From positions 8,976,614 to 9,040,613 of the forward strand of contig NW_004454216.1 of assembly GCF_000283155.1 (NCBI RefSeq): 64,000 nt of DNA. Reading direction: 5' to 3'. The position numbers and the translations under genes were made by a program. This document shows positions 1 to 13,728 of the stretch, in pieces (position 1 is the first letter of the stretch; each line of letters starts with the position of its first letter). The notes under the pieces were generated by a model. It made no database searches and was not told the DNA's origin. It saw only the letters and a program-made list of their open reading frames with translations. The DNA is from Ceratotherium simum simum (Eukaryota > Chordata > Mammalia > Perissodactyla > Rhinocerotidae).

Positions 1-267
1 AACCACACACAGCTGAGCCTTAAAATCATCCAGCCTGGGGGTCAGCCTAGCCTACCCATGTGCCGGCAGCAAGAGCAACCCCACCACAACAGAAGGGCAC
101 ATGTAGCCCACACAGGGGACACTCCTGGGACATTTGGAACTGGTGATGACAGGGGACCACATTGTGGGGCCCCATAATGCATCTCTTACATAAGACTACA
201 TTTCCAAGATCAGGAGACATAGCTCATCTACCTAATATAGAGATATAACCACAGAGAAGTAGGCAAA

Positions 268-1150
268 ATGAGGAGACAAAGGAATATGTTCCAAATAAGG
301 AACAGGACGAATCCTCAGAAAAAGAACTAAATGAAACAGAGAGAATCTACCTGACAAAGAGTACAAACTAATAGTCATAAGGATGCTTACTGATCTTGGG
401 AGAAGAATAAATGAACCTAGTGGGAACTTCAACAAAGAATTGGAAAATATAAAAAAGAACCAATCAGAACTGAAGAATAAAATAATGGAAATGAAAAATT
501 CACTAGAGAATCAACAGCAGAGCAGATGACACAGCAGCACAGATCAGTAAGCTGGACAAAAGAGTAGAGGAAATCACCCAAGTTGAAAAGAAAATAGAAA
601 AAAGAATTAAAAAGACTAAGGACAGTCTTAGGGACATCTGGGACAACATTCAAGCACACTAACATCTGTCTTATAGGTGTCCCAGAAGGAGAAGAGAGAG
701 ACAAAGGGGCAGAGAACCTATTTGGAGAAATAATAGCTGAAAATTTCCCTAACCTGAAGAAGGAAACAGACATCTAGGTACAGGAAGCACAGAGAGCACC
801 AAACAAGATGAACCCAAAAAGGCACACACCAAGACACATCATAATTAGAATGTCAAGAAGTAAAGATAAAGAGAGAATCCTAAAAGCTGCAAGAGAAAAG
901 AAATAAGTTACAAAGGAAACTTCATAAGGCTATCAGCTAACTTCTCAGAAAAAACATTACAGGCTAGAAGAGAGTGGCATGATACATTCAAAGTACTGAA
1001 AGGAAAAAACCTACAGCCAAGAATACTCTACACAGCAAAGTTATCATTCAAAATCGAAGGAGAGAGAAAGAGTTTCCAGACAAGCAAAAGCTAAAGGAGT
1101 TTATCACCACTAAACCAGCATTACAAGAAATGTTAAAAGTACTTGTTTAA
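268..1150 (+). pseudogene. L1 ORF1 remnant
   Basis: It begins at the ATG of the family start (MRRQRNMF) and ends at a TAA in the usual ORF1 ending context. ORF1 normally encodes the RNA-binding chaperone of the L1 particle. Here a stop comes after about 17 codons and the frame breaks repeatedly. The borders are inferred from L1 family layout. Confidence 0.7.
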
Positions 1151-1637
1151 GTGGAATAGAAAAGACCACAAATGGGAATAAGAAAATTATCAAAGAAAAA
1201 ATATCAATGGAAAAGGCAAATATACACTAAAGGTAGTGGATCAACCACCTAGAAAGCTAGTATCAAGGTTAAAAGACAAAAGTACTAAAACTATCTATAT
1301 CAATGATAGGAGATTAAGGGATACACAAAAATAAAAGAGGTAAAATATGATATCAAAAACATAAAACGTGGGGAGGGAGTAAAAACTGAAGGGCTTTTAG
1401 TAACAGGTCAAACTTAAGAGACTATCAACTTAATATAGATTGCTATTTATATATGTTATTACATATGAACCTCATGGTAATCACAAACCAAAAACCTATA
1501 ATAAATATACAAAAAATAAAGACAAAGGAACCCAAACATAATACTAAAGAAAGCCATCAAATCACAAGGGAACAGAGCAAGAGAAGAAGAAAGGAACAGG
1601 GAAAAATTATAAAAACACCCAGAAAAAAAGTAACAAA

Positions 1638-4600
1638 ATGGCAATAAGTACATACTTGGAACAGCAACTTTAAATGTCAATAGATTAAATGCTCCAGTCA
1701 AAACACATAGGGTGGCTGAATAGATTAAAAAAATAAGACCCATACGCAGGCAGCATACAAGAGACACACTTCAGACCTAAAGATACTCACAAACTGAAAA
1801 AAAGGGATGGAAAAAGATACTCCACGCAAATGGAAATGAAAACAAAGGTAGGGTACTTACATCAGATAAAATAGACTTTAAAACAAAAACTGTAACATGA
1901 GACAAAGAAAGGCATTACAAAACGATAAAGAGAAAAATCCAACAAGACAACATATCACTTGTGAATATCTACGTGCCCAACAAAGGAGCACCTAAATACA
2001 TAAAGCAATTATTAACAGACATGAAAACAGAAATTGACAGTAACACAATAATAGTAGGAGGCTTTAACACTCCACTTATATCAATGGGTAGATCATCCAA
2101 ACAGAAGATCAATAAGGACACATTGGCCTGAAGTGACACACTAGACCAGTTAGACTTAGTAGATTTATACAGAACGTAACATCCAAAAGCTGCACATTAC
2201 ACATTCCTTTCGAATGCACATGGGACATTCTCCAGGATGGATCACGTATTAGACCACAAAACAAGTCTCCATAACTTGAAGAAGACTGAAATAATACCAA
2301 GCATCTTTACCAACCATGGCAGTATGAAACTAAAACTCAACTACAAGGAGAAAACTGGAAAAGCCACAAATATGTGGAGATTCAACAAAATGCTCCTCAA
2401 CAACTCTGGGGTCAAGGAAGAAATCAAAGGAGAAATAAAAAAATACCTGGAGAAAAATGAAAATGAAAATATAACATACCAAAATTTATGGGATATAGCA
2501 AAAGTGGTACTAAGAGGGAAGTTTGTAGTAATACAGGCCTACCTGAAGAAACAAGAAAAATCTCAAATAAACAATCTAACAATATACCTAAAGCAACTAT
2601 AAAAACAAGAACAAACAAAGCTCAAAATCAGTAGAAGGAAGAAAATAATAAAAATCAGAGTGGAAATAAATGAAATAGAGACTAAAGAAAATAGAAAAAA
2701 ATCAATGAAACTAAGATCTGGTTCTTTGAAAAGATAAAACTGACAAACGTTTAGCTAGACTCATCAAGAAAAAAAGAGAGAAGGCTCAAATAAATAAAAT
2801 CAGAAACAAAAGAGGAGAAATTAAAATGGACACCACAGGAATACAGAAGACTATAAGAGAATACTATGGAATGCTATATGCCAACAAACTGGATAATCTA
2901 CAAGAAACGCATAAATTCTTAGAATCACACAACCTTCAAAACGGAATCAAGAAGAAATAGAGATTCTGAATAGACTAATCACTAGTAAAGAGATTGAAAT
3001 AGTTATCAAAAACTTCCCAAAAAACAAAAGTCTAGGACCAGATGGCCTCCCTGATGAATTTTACCAAACATTCAAAGACGACTTAATACCTCTCCTTCTC
3101 AAACTCTTCCAAAAATTGAAGAGAAGGGGTGCTTCCTAACTCATCCTATGAGGCCAACATTACCCTGATACCAAAACCAGACAAGGACAACACAAAAAAA
3201 AGAAAATTACAGGCCGATATCACTGCTGAACATAGATGCAAAAATCCTCAACAAAATACTACCAAATTGAAACAACAATACAGCAAAAAGATCATACACC
3301 ATGTTCAGGTGGGATTTACTCCAAGGATGCAAAGATAGTTCCACATCTACAAATCAATCAATGTGATATACCACATTAACAAAATGAAGAATAAAAATCA
3401 CATGATCATCTCAATAGATGCAGAGAAAGCATTTTATAAGATACAACATTCAATGATGACAAAAACTCTGAATAAAATGGGTATAGAAGGAAAGTACGTC
3501 AACATAATAAAGGCCATATACGCCAAACCCACAGCTAACACCATACTCAATGATGAAAAACTGAAAGCTGTCTCTCTAAGAACAGGAACAAGACAAGGAT
3601 GCCCACTGTCACCACTCTTATTTAACATAGTATGGAAAATCCTAGCCAGAGCAATCAGGCAAGAAAAAGAAGTAGATCCTAATTAGAAAGGAAGAAGTAG
3701 AGGCCAGCTGGTAGAGTAGTGGTTAAGTTTGTGCCCTCTGAGTCAGTGGCCCGGGGTTCACAGGTTCGGATCTCGGGCATGGACATACGCACCACTTATC
3801 AAGCCATGCTGTGGCAAGTGTCCCACGCATAAAGTAGAGGAAGATGGGCACAGATGTTAGCCCAGGGCCAATCTTCCTCAGCAAAAAGAGGCGAATTGGC
3901 AACAGATGTTAGCTCAGGGCTAATCTTCCTCACGAAAAAAAAGAAAGAAGTAAAACTGTCAGTATTTGCAAATGACATGATTTTATATATAGAAAACCCT
4001 AAAGAATCCATCAAAAACTATTAGAAATAATAAACAAGAACGGTAAAGTTGCAGGGTACAAAATCAACATACAAAAATCAGTTGCATTTCTATATACTAA
4101 CTACGAACTAGCAGAAAGAGAAATTAAGAATACAATCCCATTTACAGTTGCAACAAAAGAATAAAATACCTAGAAATAAACTGAACCACAGAAGTGAAAG
4201 ACTTGTACTCTGAAAACTATAACACATTGTTGAAAGAAATCCAAGAAGATACAAAGAAATGGAAAGACATCCGGTGCTCTTGGATTGGAAGAATTAATAT
4301 AGTTAAAATGTTCATACTTCCTAAAGCGATCTACAGATTCAATGCAATCCCTATCAAAGTCCCAATGACATTTTTCACAGAAATAGAACAAAGAATCCTA
4401 AAATTTATATTGAACAACAAAAGACCCCGAATAGCCAAAGCAATCCTGAGAAAAAAGAACAAAGCTGGAGGTATCACACTCCCTGATTTCAAAATATACT
4501 ACAAAGCTATAGTAACCAAAACAGCATGGTACTGGCACAAAAACAGACACACAGATCAATGGAAGAATCCAGAGCCCAGAAATAAACCCTCACATCTATG

Positions 4601-5681
4601 GATAGCTAATTTTTTACAAGGGAGCCAAGAACATACAACAAAGAAAGGAAAGTCTCTTCAATAAATGGTGTTGGGAAAACTGGACAGTCATAAGCAAAAG
4701 AACGAAACTGGACCATTATCTTATACCATGCACAAAAATGAACTCAAAATGGATTAAAGACTTGAATGTAAGACCTAAAACCATAAAACTCCTAGAAGAA
4801 AACATAGTCAGTATGCTCTTAGACATCAGTCTTAGCAGTATCTTTTCAAATATCATGTCTCTTCAGACACGGGAAACAACAGAAAAAAATAAACAAATAG
4901 GACTATATCAAACTAAAAAGCTTCTGCACAGCAAAGAAAACCATCAACAAAATGAAAAGGCAACCTAACAACTGGAGAAGATATTTGCAAATCATATATC
5001 TGATAAGGGGTTAATATCCAACATACACAAAGGAGTCATACAGCTCAACAACAAGAAAACTAACAATCCAATTAAAAAATGGGCAGAGGATCTGAACATT
5101 TTTCCAAAGAAGAGATACAGTTGGCTAACAGGCACATGAAAAGATGTTCAACATCACTAATTATTAAAGAAATGCAAATCTAAACTACAACAAGATATCA
5201 CCTCACACCCATCAGAATGACTATAAATAAGACAAGAAATAACAAGTGTGGGAGAGGATGTGGAGAAAAGGGAACATTCATACACTGCTGGTGAGAATGT
5301 AAACTGATGCAGACACTATGTAAAACAGTATAGAGATTTCTCAAAAAATTAAGAATATAAATACCATATGATCCAGCTATTCCACTTCTGAGTATTTATC
5401 AAAAGAACACAAAAACACTAAGTCAAAAAGATATTTGCAGCCCTATGTTCATTGCAGCATTATTCTCAATAGCCAAGACTTGGAAACAACCTAAGTGCCC
5501 ATCAACCAATGAATGGATAAAGAAGATGTGGTATATATACACAATGGAATACCACTCAGCCATAAAAAAGATGAAATCTTGCCACTTGTGATGACATGGA
5601 TGGACCTTGAGGGTATTATGTGAAATAAGTCAGACAGAGAAAGTCAAATACCATATGATTTCACTCATAAGTGGAAGATAA
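1638..5681 (+). pseudogene. L1 ORF2 remnant (endonuclease-reverse transcriptase), broken by a SINE
   Basis: ORF2 normally encodes the endonuclease and reverse transcriptase that copy L1 RNA into the genome. Readable pieces include [14 protein letters not shown] (3396-3440) and [16 protein letters not shown] (about 3585-3632), both reverse transcriptase motifs, and the later C-terminal segment [20 protein letters not shown] near 4485-4545. After the SINE the catalytic box reads FAND instead of FADD (about 3965-3976). There are many stops and frame changes. The end at 5681 is placed where the family ends, just after the FSLI(S)G-like segment. Confidence 0.85.
3701..3942 (+). mobile_element. ERE SINE nested in the L1
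   Basis: The tRNA-Ser-derived head has degenerate A and B boxes (tagtggttaag; ggttcggatctcg). The body contains tagaggaagatgggcacagatg and two copies of the tail unit (gttagc.cagggc.aatcttcctca), then an A-rich tail. Approximate target duplications are gaagaagta at 3691-3699 and gaaagaagta at 3943-3952. Because it sits inside L1, it is younger than the L1. Confidence 0.92.
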
Positions 5682-5911
5682 AAATAACACAAACAAACAC
5701 ATGGACACAGAGAATAGAATGGTGGTTACCAGAGGGGAAGTGGGGAGGGAGGAGAGAGAAAGGGGTCAATAGGACACATGGATACAGTGATGGATGGTAA
5801 TTAGTCTTTGGGTGGTGAACATGATGTAGTCTACACAGAAATTGAAATATAATGATGTACACCTGAATTTATATGATGTTATAAAGCAATGTTACCTCAA
5901 CAAGAAAAAAG

Positions 5912-6497
5912 AACTCCATTATAAATGCAATGTATTTTTACAAAGAACTGAAATATGCTGCAAGTCAAAGTCTACCTGCAACCTAACAACCACACAGAAT
6001 AAAAGCTCAAACCAAGTTAAAAGGCTGAGGGAATTCTGTCCTGGGCCACTAGTTCTTCATTTACTGCATCAGCCCCATGAGTCTTCAGCACATGGTTCAA
6101 GAATCGCTCAGCCATGAACCAGATGAGTGACTTAGTTAAGTGCTCAGGTAATCTCTCTGGATCTCAGGGGTCTCTCTTTTCTTTCTACCAATCAAATAAG
6201 AAGGTTAATAATTCTCCAGGTGCTTTTCTGGTTTGACAGATCTTTTGAATTTATAAAGTACAATGGGTATGTTTAAAATGTATGGGCCTTATGTATTTAT
6301 AGGAAAAGTTACCTTAGAACAACAATGAGGAGACAGATATCCCTCCCCAACAGACGGCACATTAAGAGTAAAGTTGAGGACCTTGGTTGATCCTCTCTCT
6401 AACCATCTAAGCATCCTCAACCCTGCTCTGACCCTCTCACCCTGAGGAATTCTAAAGCTTAACAAAAGACATGACCTTTGATTGAAAAGGCACATAC
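5912..6497. other. Intron sequence between the L1 and coding exon 11
   Basis: Unique AT-rich intronic DNA without recognisable repeat or coding signal, apart from the donor next to coding exon 11. Confidence 0.7.
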
Positions 6498-6597
6498 CTC
6501 TGAGCATCCTCCGAGATTCTGAGTCTTTGGTCATGGTCGCCAGCGAGTGGGGGAGCACACTGCCACAGCTGTTGCTCTGTCCCAGGGCAAGGTGAGC
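6498..6597 (-). CDS. PHLDB2: PHLDB2 coding exon 11, last exon in the window (residues 925-958, partial)
   Basis: The acceptor is tcacag and the donor gtatgt. The exon is 100 bp, so it starts in phase 0 and ends after the first base of codon 958. The product starts AHLALGQSNSCGSVLPHSLA and ends KDSESRRMLR plus the first base of a Gly codon. The next exon of the family (opening with YNHQQ in human) was looked for in 1-6497 and not found, so it lies outside the window. Confidence 0.95.
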
Positions 6598-9500
6598 CTG
6601 TGAGAACCAGGAGGAACACTTCAGGCAAATGGCAGGCCCAGTGGTCCTTCACGACAGGGCCACATCCTTGTTTCCATAGCTCCTATCTAAGCACAGAGGG
6701 CAGGGAAAGTAGGTCTTTGCATCCTGTTTATTGATGCTAAATGGTAAAGGCCAGTCGCTGTCCCTCCCAAGGAGCTCCATGGCAGTCTCAATTTCACAGC
6801 AATTCCTCCAGTGGCAGCAATTCCAAAAGTGAAGACAGATGGGGAAAATACTGTCCAAAACCACGGAGAGAACAACTCCAAGTTCTTCATGCATAAGGAG
6901 CAGAGGGCGGATGCAGGGACAAGAAGGCATGCACATCATGCACAGGGGCAGAGAAGAGCTACACTCGTTACAAGGGCACCAGGTCCATCTACCCCTAGTT
7001 ATCCAGTTGGCTGAAAACTGGAGAAACCTATAAACGCCCTGCTGGTTTTAGCACTCTTTTAAAATAGCAAAATCCTCAGTGTAAAATATACTTGGAACAC
7101 CTGTTTATAAAATAGATTAAAACAAAGTTACTCTGATTAAGGGCGAGGGAAGGGCGCAAAAGTCTGTCCCACTCAGAACCTCCTCTCACTTGCCTCTCCC
7201 TCTCTTCCTTCAGTGACCCCTCAGGCATGTCAGCAGAACAGGAACGAGGTCTCAGGTGTCAGACCACAGGGGTTCATATTCCAGCTTCACTGCTGACCAG
7301 CTGAGAGCACTTGGGCTAGTCACTTAGCTTCTTTACACCTTAGTTTATCCATATGTACAATGGGGATAATAACTAGTACCTCTACTGAAGTGTGTTGCCG
7401 GATTTTAAAATGAGACAATAGACGTAAAGGGCTTAGCCCAGTGTCAGGCTCATAGAAATGCCTCAATAAATATTTGTTGCTATTATTCCTGGAATCCAGA
7501 GCTTGTATCCCCCAATTTCCAGATCCGGGATGCAGCCATGGGAGTCTGTCACATACGTGAATGCCATCCACCACTTGGTGTGGTGGTAGAAAGTACCCTG
7601 GGCCAGGTTCTTTGGTCCCAGAGCATACAATTCTATATGTCCTCTGAATAGGATAGAAAATGCTATTTAGTTACAACATCTGTCCAATAAGCAAATTTAA
7701 TGGTTTATTATTTCCCATTTTCTTTAAGGACTTTTGCATGTTGGTCGACATAAGGACAAGAAGGCTCCCTGATCGTGAAGCCCGTGGTTCTCCCCATGTC
7801 CTACCTTCGGGGCGGTGCTTCTCCCCATAGTAGCACTGCTGAAATGTGGGGATATGGAAGGTGTGGTTTTCTTTCGAGGCAAAGTGTCACTCAGATAGAG
7901 GCCTTCTTTATGCTGTTTTTTCCTTTCTTCCAGACTTCTAAAGTGCTTTAAATGCAAATGTAAAGCAGAATAGCAAAACTTGACTAATTGAAACAGGTCA
8001 CTGAAGAAATTAAGAAGTATGCATTTACAAAGAAGTTTTGGAACTTTAACACAGAATTTAAAAAAATATTCAACTTATACTTGTGTTCACTAACAGACTT
8101 GGCTAGCATTTGGTATGATACATAGACACTGGAAAAATTCATTACTGAACCTAGAAACTTAAAAAAATAAATCCACCTTTCACTTTCATCGTTAGTGCCT
8201 GCTGCCTTGGGGCCTCAGGACAACTTACAAATTATTATGACGTCGCCATGTGGATGGCGGAACAGCCAGTGGACAAAGCAAGTAAGTAGTTTCTCCCCTT
8301 GTCTGTCTGGACAGTTCTGTGTGATGGCACAGATCCCAGTGTGAGGAGAACAAGAGAAGGGAGAAGGAAGAAGACGAAGAGAGAGAGAGTAAACAGGGAA
8401 GTTGTTTTAAAGTTGGAATAATATTTTAACCACATAAACACACTCCAAATCTACATAATGTTTCCATATAAGGCATCCTTCTAGGTTACTCTTTTATTTA
8501 ACAAAGATCTTGGCCAAGAAGCCCCTATGGTAATCCCTCACATTTAAAAATCCTCCTGTTGCCTATATCATATTTTTTCAAATTCCTAAGGCAAAATTTT
8601 TGCCAAGTTGAAATTTATCCAAATTTTTCTTGGCTTCCCCTCAAAAATGTCTTTGATAGTACAGTTTTTCCTTATTAAAGGTTCTTTAGGTTTGATCATT
8701 TTTATACTAAGCTCAGGCTTTTGAAACATAAAAATTAATGCAAATCTGAGTTACCAAATTTATTATCAATCTTCAAACATGCCAATCATGAAAAATATCC
8801 ACATTTTAACTTTACAATTATTTATTTTTATGAGCTAATATTTATTAACCTAAAAGTAGGAGGAGATATAGTCCTTTAACAAAAGGTAATAGATAGCAAA
8901 GGTATCTTCAAGAAATGTAAGGTCTGGGCATAGCAAACCAGGGCTTGTCTAATATGGGGATCTAGTGACCACGACTTCTTAGGATCTTCTGGGGCCAAAA
9001 TCATATGGGAATTTGATAATAGTTGAAAGGAGTCTCAAAACAGATTTTTTTAATGAATATCCAAGGACGAATATGCACAGAATGTACTAAAAGGAGGGCA
9101 ACATTTAGAATAATAAATTATTTACTTAAAAATCTGGTCAATAAAAACTGTTATTCTATGGACCAAATCCACTACTTGTCATGTGACCTTGGACAAGCTA
9201 ATTACCTACACTGAGCTTCAGTTCCCTAAATGTCAATATGGAGTTAATTCTTATTTCACTAGATTGTTAGAAGGAAGAAATGAGATGTTTATTTATAAAA
9301 TATTTAGCAAATTTTGACACATAGCAAGGGAATGATGTCTATTATGATGGTTTCAATAATGTGTCAGAAAAAGATTTTGTGTTGACACAGCAACTTTCTA
9401 TGCTATGGATTTTATGGAAATAATTATTATTACTTTGAAAAATATCTGAGATAAGTTGGTTATCTTTTGGTTGAAGGGGAACTGAAGCATGAGGATGTGA

Positions 9501-12500
9501 CACTAGTTCAAACATATCAAAAGCCAGGAGAGGACAATCAAGGTCTCAAACCTTATAATAATCCCAACTCCCTTAGAATACAGTAAATGTCCTTTAAAAA
9601 AACAGAAACAAAAAACAACAGAAACAGCAAAGGAGTATGTACCTTGTCTTCGTCTTTTTAAAAAATACCTTTGGAAAGTTGAAGAAAAGATTCCACATAA
9701 GTAACTTTGTTGTCAAGGTAAAATTCCCAGACTCTGAACACCAGCCCCTAATTACCTGTTGCTGCTGCTGCTGCCTTCTGTGTTTCTTAGCTGGTAGAGG
9801 AGGAGGTGTGTCATTTAAAGGGAAAGGATGGACAGATGGAGCCATGACTTCAGGCCAAGGGGCTGATGGAGGTTGAGTGACAGGATGAGGAGAAAGAGTG
9901 GAAGGAAACATAAATCCAGAACAGACAGGTGATCTTTGCTTTATAGGAGAAAGAAAAAGTATACATGTCCACATGAAATGAAAGGAGAAGACAAAGAAAT
10001 AAAATCAATAATCTGATTGTTCCGTTTTCTTATATTTTAATCAAGAAGTCACAAATGATGGGCAGTATCTTTCAATTTAGCCTCTCGTTAAAATCCCACA
10101 CTGTGACCACCTGGGATCAGTAGAAGGTATTTTAATTCACTGCTATTTGCTCCTCCCCAGATGTTTTAAAAGGTCATAACATTAAAAAAAAAATACCCAT
10201 ACTGCAAAACAAAATAGTGAAATCAAACTGGAAAGGTGATGCAAACCAACAATTTTAGAAAGGCTTTTAGTTTCTAAGAAAACTAGGTTGGGTTAGAGCG
10301 CTAAGATGTACAGTTTATTTTTTTTTTGAACTTACTTCTCCTAGTACTCTACTCTGTACCATATATTTCATGATTTCTAGTGTTATCATTGGTAGAGCAG
10401 TACCCCCAAACTGGTATGTTTTTCAAACTCAGCATCACTCTGGCCTTCTGGTCAACCAGAGTTTTATTTGTCACACGGACCCTCATTTTTGGTTAACCAT
10501 GGGTTAAGTTTTGACATGAGGAAAGCAGTGAATGAATGAAATGTCATGCCAACACACCTCTTTATTTTGTGGCTGGCTCACCAGCACAGCTGTGGTAGGC
10601 GCAGTGGCAACAGCATCAGCATCAGCAGGGAACTGAGTGGAAGGGGATAGATTCGTGGAATTGCCACATGGCTCATTAATTTCATTTACACTGATATAGC
10701 CCTAAAAGGAGGAATTCAGAAGTTAAACACAAAGAGAGCAAAAGCTGAGGCATGCGAGAGTATTAATGCTCCCAGTACAATGAAGTTAGCTTTGAGCAGC
10801 ACGGCCAGATATCTGTGATATTATCAAATGTTTCATTAAGGGAATAATCAGCAATTGAAATGGATTTACAGTGCTTAATCTTGAAAAATGATATTCCAAA
10901 CATTAAAAATAATTTTTCTGGTGAAATCAAGATGATTGTATTATAAATAATCCAACACGTTTGATTTTAAAATATCCAGAGGTATCAGCATTCATTCTGT
11001 TGACTGAATGAGATTGTTCACTACACAACATTTAAAATAATCACACACACAAAAAATCTGAGATATAAAATTGACGATGCAATCATCCATTCCCTAATTC
11101 AAGAACCTTTTCTGCAAATCTTTATTTTTAGATTTTCCCCTCTTCTTCTGTTTCCTGACAAATTAGAGTGAAAGTAAAAGTGGGCTGAGAGCTTCTGGTT
11201 TTGCACTAAGGCATTTATAAAACGGTAATCTATTTGTAACAGAATCTAGCTTTTAGGCATCTCAACCAAATGAGAATAAAAAGGACACTGTTCTCTCTCG
11301 TGAGCCTTCTCTAGCAAAACAAATGTGTGTGCACGCGCACACACACACACACACACACACTCCTAAGGTAGAGTTGCAACTTAATGGTGTTTCAGTTCAA
11401 TGCAGCTTCCCCAACCCCCAACTCTACCCCCAGGACAGAAAATTTCCAGTCACTTTTAAATTTCGTAATTCAGTTCTGGCTTCAGCTTAGAGAAAATACC
11501 CAGAAATCAAAACCTGTGAGAATCAAAACTCCTGAACTTATATTTGAGGAAAAGGCACTTGTAAATTTTCATGGAAAGCAATTATACAGACCAGTCATGA
11601 TTTTTACCACACCAATAAAACAGTATGAAAAAAAGAATAAAGGGTATAAAATAATCTCTCTTTTAAAAGTAAAACTGAGTTAAACTTAACATTGGGTTCT
11701 TCTATTATCACATCAATCTTTTCAAAAAGTGGCTCCAGGAGAGGCAAGATATTGTTATGCTGATGAAGCAAAAATTCCAGACTGGAAAGAAAGGTTTTTA
11801 CTGAAAATTTATAATTATGACAAAGAGGAGAAAACTAGAGTTGAATGTGTATAAAGTGGAGGTATCAAAACGCTGCTGAATATAGTCTTGCACTTCAGAA
11901 AGGGGCAATAGATACTACGGAAACTTCTGTAAGATTAAATTGAAGAAAGGAAATAGACAACTGGGTTGTCAAATTTCATTTTATCTTTGTTAATGAACGA
12001 GAATGAAGAGAAACAACTTTGAGTTATTCTTTTACTCACTTGATAGAATGTTTCAAAACCAAGGTTTGATTCCTTATATGAGTCATAGACCATATAACTT
12101 AATTGCTTCAAAAATGTATGCCATTTGTCAAAAGTGGGACTTGTTTAAAAGAGTTAAATATAAATTCAACCCTCCTTAAAAAGAAGAGAGAGAGAGAGAG
12201 AGAAAGACAGGAAGAAATACAGAAAGAAAGAAAATCAAAACACCTCGTAACTCACGTTTGCTTTGTACATGATAGAGAACACATAGCTACTTAACGGGCA
12301 AGAATTGCAGACACATGAAACTAGCCAAAAAGCCAAAAGGGCTTTTGATACCCAGAAGTCTACAGAGAAAAAGAATTCATTAATAGAAAAAGTAAGATTT
12401 TACTCTTCTACTAGCAGGTGAAGAGACTTAGAGCCTATCAGTTCATCTGGATGCCACAAGTCCTTCACACACTGTTCAGATCTTCCTTCTTACGCCTGTT

Positions 12501-13695
12501 CTTTCTCCATTCTTCCTCATCTCAGTAAAATGCAGTCACTATCCACCTCATTCTTCAAACTAGAATAATGGCATCATTCCTGACACCTCCCTTAATTTAC
12601 TTCATCTCCACATCCAATCTATCAGCAAGAACTGTCAACTCTACTCCAAAATATATCCTTATCCAGCTGATTCTCTCCATCTCTCTGCCATTGCTTGAAT
12701 CCAAGCCACCCGCATCTCCAGCCTACACTATTGCAATCACCACCTACTCATAATCTATGATCCACAGGCCAGCCCAGAGTGATTTTTAACAAATGGACAA
12801 AAGATAATGTGATAATGTCACCTCCCTGCTTAAAACTACTTGCTGGTTTCCCATCCACATAAAATAAACCATATTTCTTTAACATGACACACAAGGCTTG
12901 GCCCCTGTCCACCTTGCTGACATTATCTTAGTCCACTGTACTCCATTCACAACCACCATCTGTTCACTGAATCTGCCAGTTCCATGTTCTGAAAAATAGA
13001 GAGAGACTATGAAACTGAATGATCTAATAAAGTTTTTGCAGAAATGTTTCATAAGATACATATTAGTCCCACCTATTATGTGAAAAGCATTTACTTCACA
13101 TACCTACACACACACAAAATACTTTCTATGGAGGAATTCCTAACTCTGCTATTTTTTAAAAGTAATTTATAAATAAAGGGTTTTTTTGTAATTATGCAAA
13201 TTTTTATGCAGAAGCAACCTTTTTCTTTAGCTTTTTGAAAAAAATAAATTCAAAGAAAGCTATTTTCTTTCTCAGTCATGGTTATAATTTTCCAACCTAG
13301 AGTTAAAATATTCTACCATTGTAGCAGTGTAGCTCTCTAATAAGATATTTGGGAAAGAGTGGTGATGGGGACTGGGGAAAGATGGATGTTTGGGATAAAG
13401 AGTGCGTATAGCTTAGTATAAATAGGATTTTCCAGTTTAGGGAGATAAAGAGCAGAAACAACATTAGGGCAAAAAAGAGATAGAGAAAAGAAAGAAACCA
13501 GACTATCTTCTCAAATATTCCAGGGCATTTTCACATTCTATAAGACTTAGGGGAAAGAGAAGTAAAGTAAGAAAGAGGAGAAACTGAGAAAGGCAATTGC
13601 AGGAAGGAAAAAAGAGAATTTAAGAATAATCTTGGTCTGGATCCTAAATTTTTTGAAACTCCAAGTTAACCCACGATGTTGCTGTCAAGCAAAGT

Positions 13696-13728
<33 letters not shown>

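Larger units (their letters stand above)
1..5911 (+). mobile_element. Decayed near-full-length LINE-1, interrupted by a SINE
   Basis: The order is that of an ancestral mammalian L1: 5' UTR at the window edge, ORF1 remnant, spacer, ORF2 remnant with endonuclease and reverse transcriptase segments, then a 3' UTR ending in an A-rich tail near 5911. It lies antisense to PHLDB2, in the intron after coding exon 11. Stops and frameshifts throughout show that it is inactive. The true 5' end is probably outside the window. Confidence 0.93.
7946..10557. other. Intron between coding exons 9 and 10
   Basis: This 2.6-kb intron contains a MIR remnant and the candidate cassette exon at 9756-9938. The remainder (7946-9150, 9350-9755, 9939-10557) is AT-rich with no recognisable element. 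Confidence 0.8.

Noticed and set aside
1..6497. Search for the remaining PHLDB2 exons (C-terminal coiled coil and PH domain)
   Set aside because: No minus-strand match to the expected next segment was seen; almost all of this range is L1.
9637..9876. Plus-strand frame with a run of cysteines
   Set aside because: It is the antisense reading of the CAG/CAA run in the candidate minus-strand exon.
11324..13728. Possible CRISPR-like or structured tandem repeats
   Set aside because: They are simple dinucleotide microsatellites without spacers, and the genome is mammalian.
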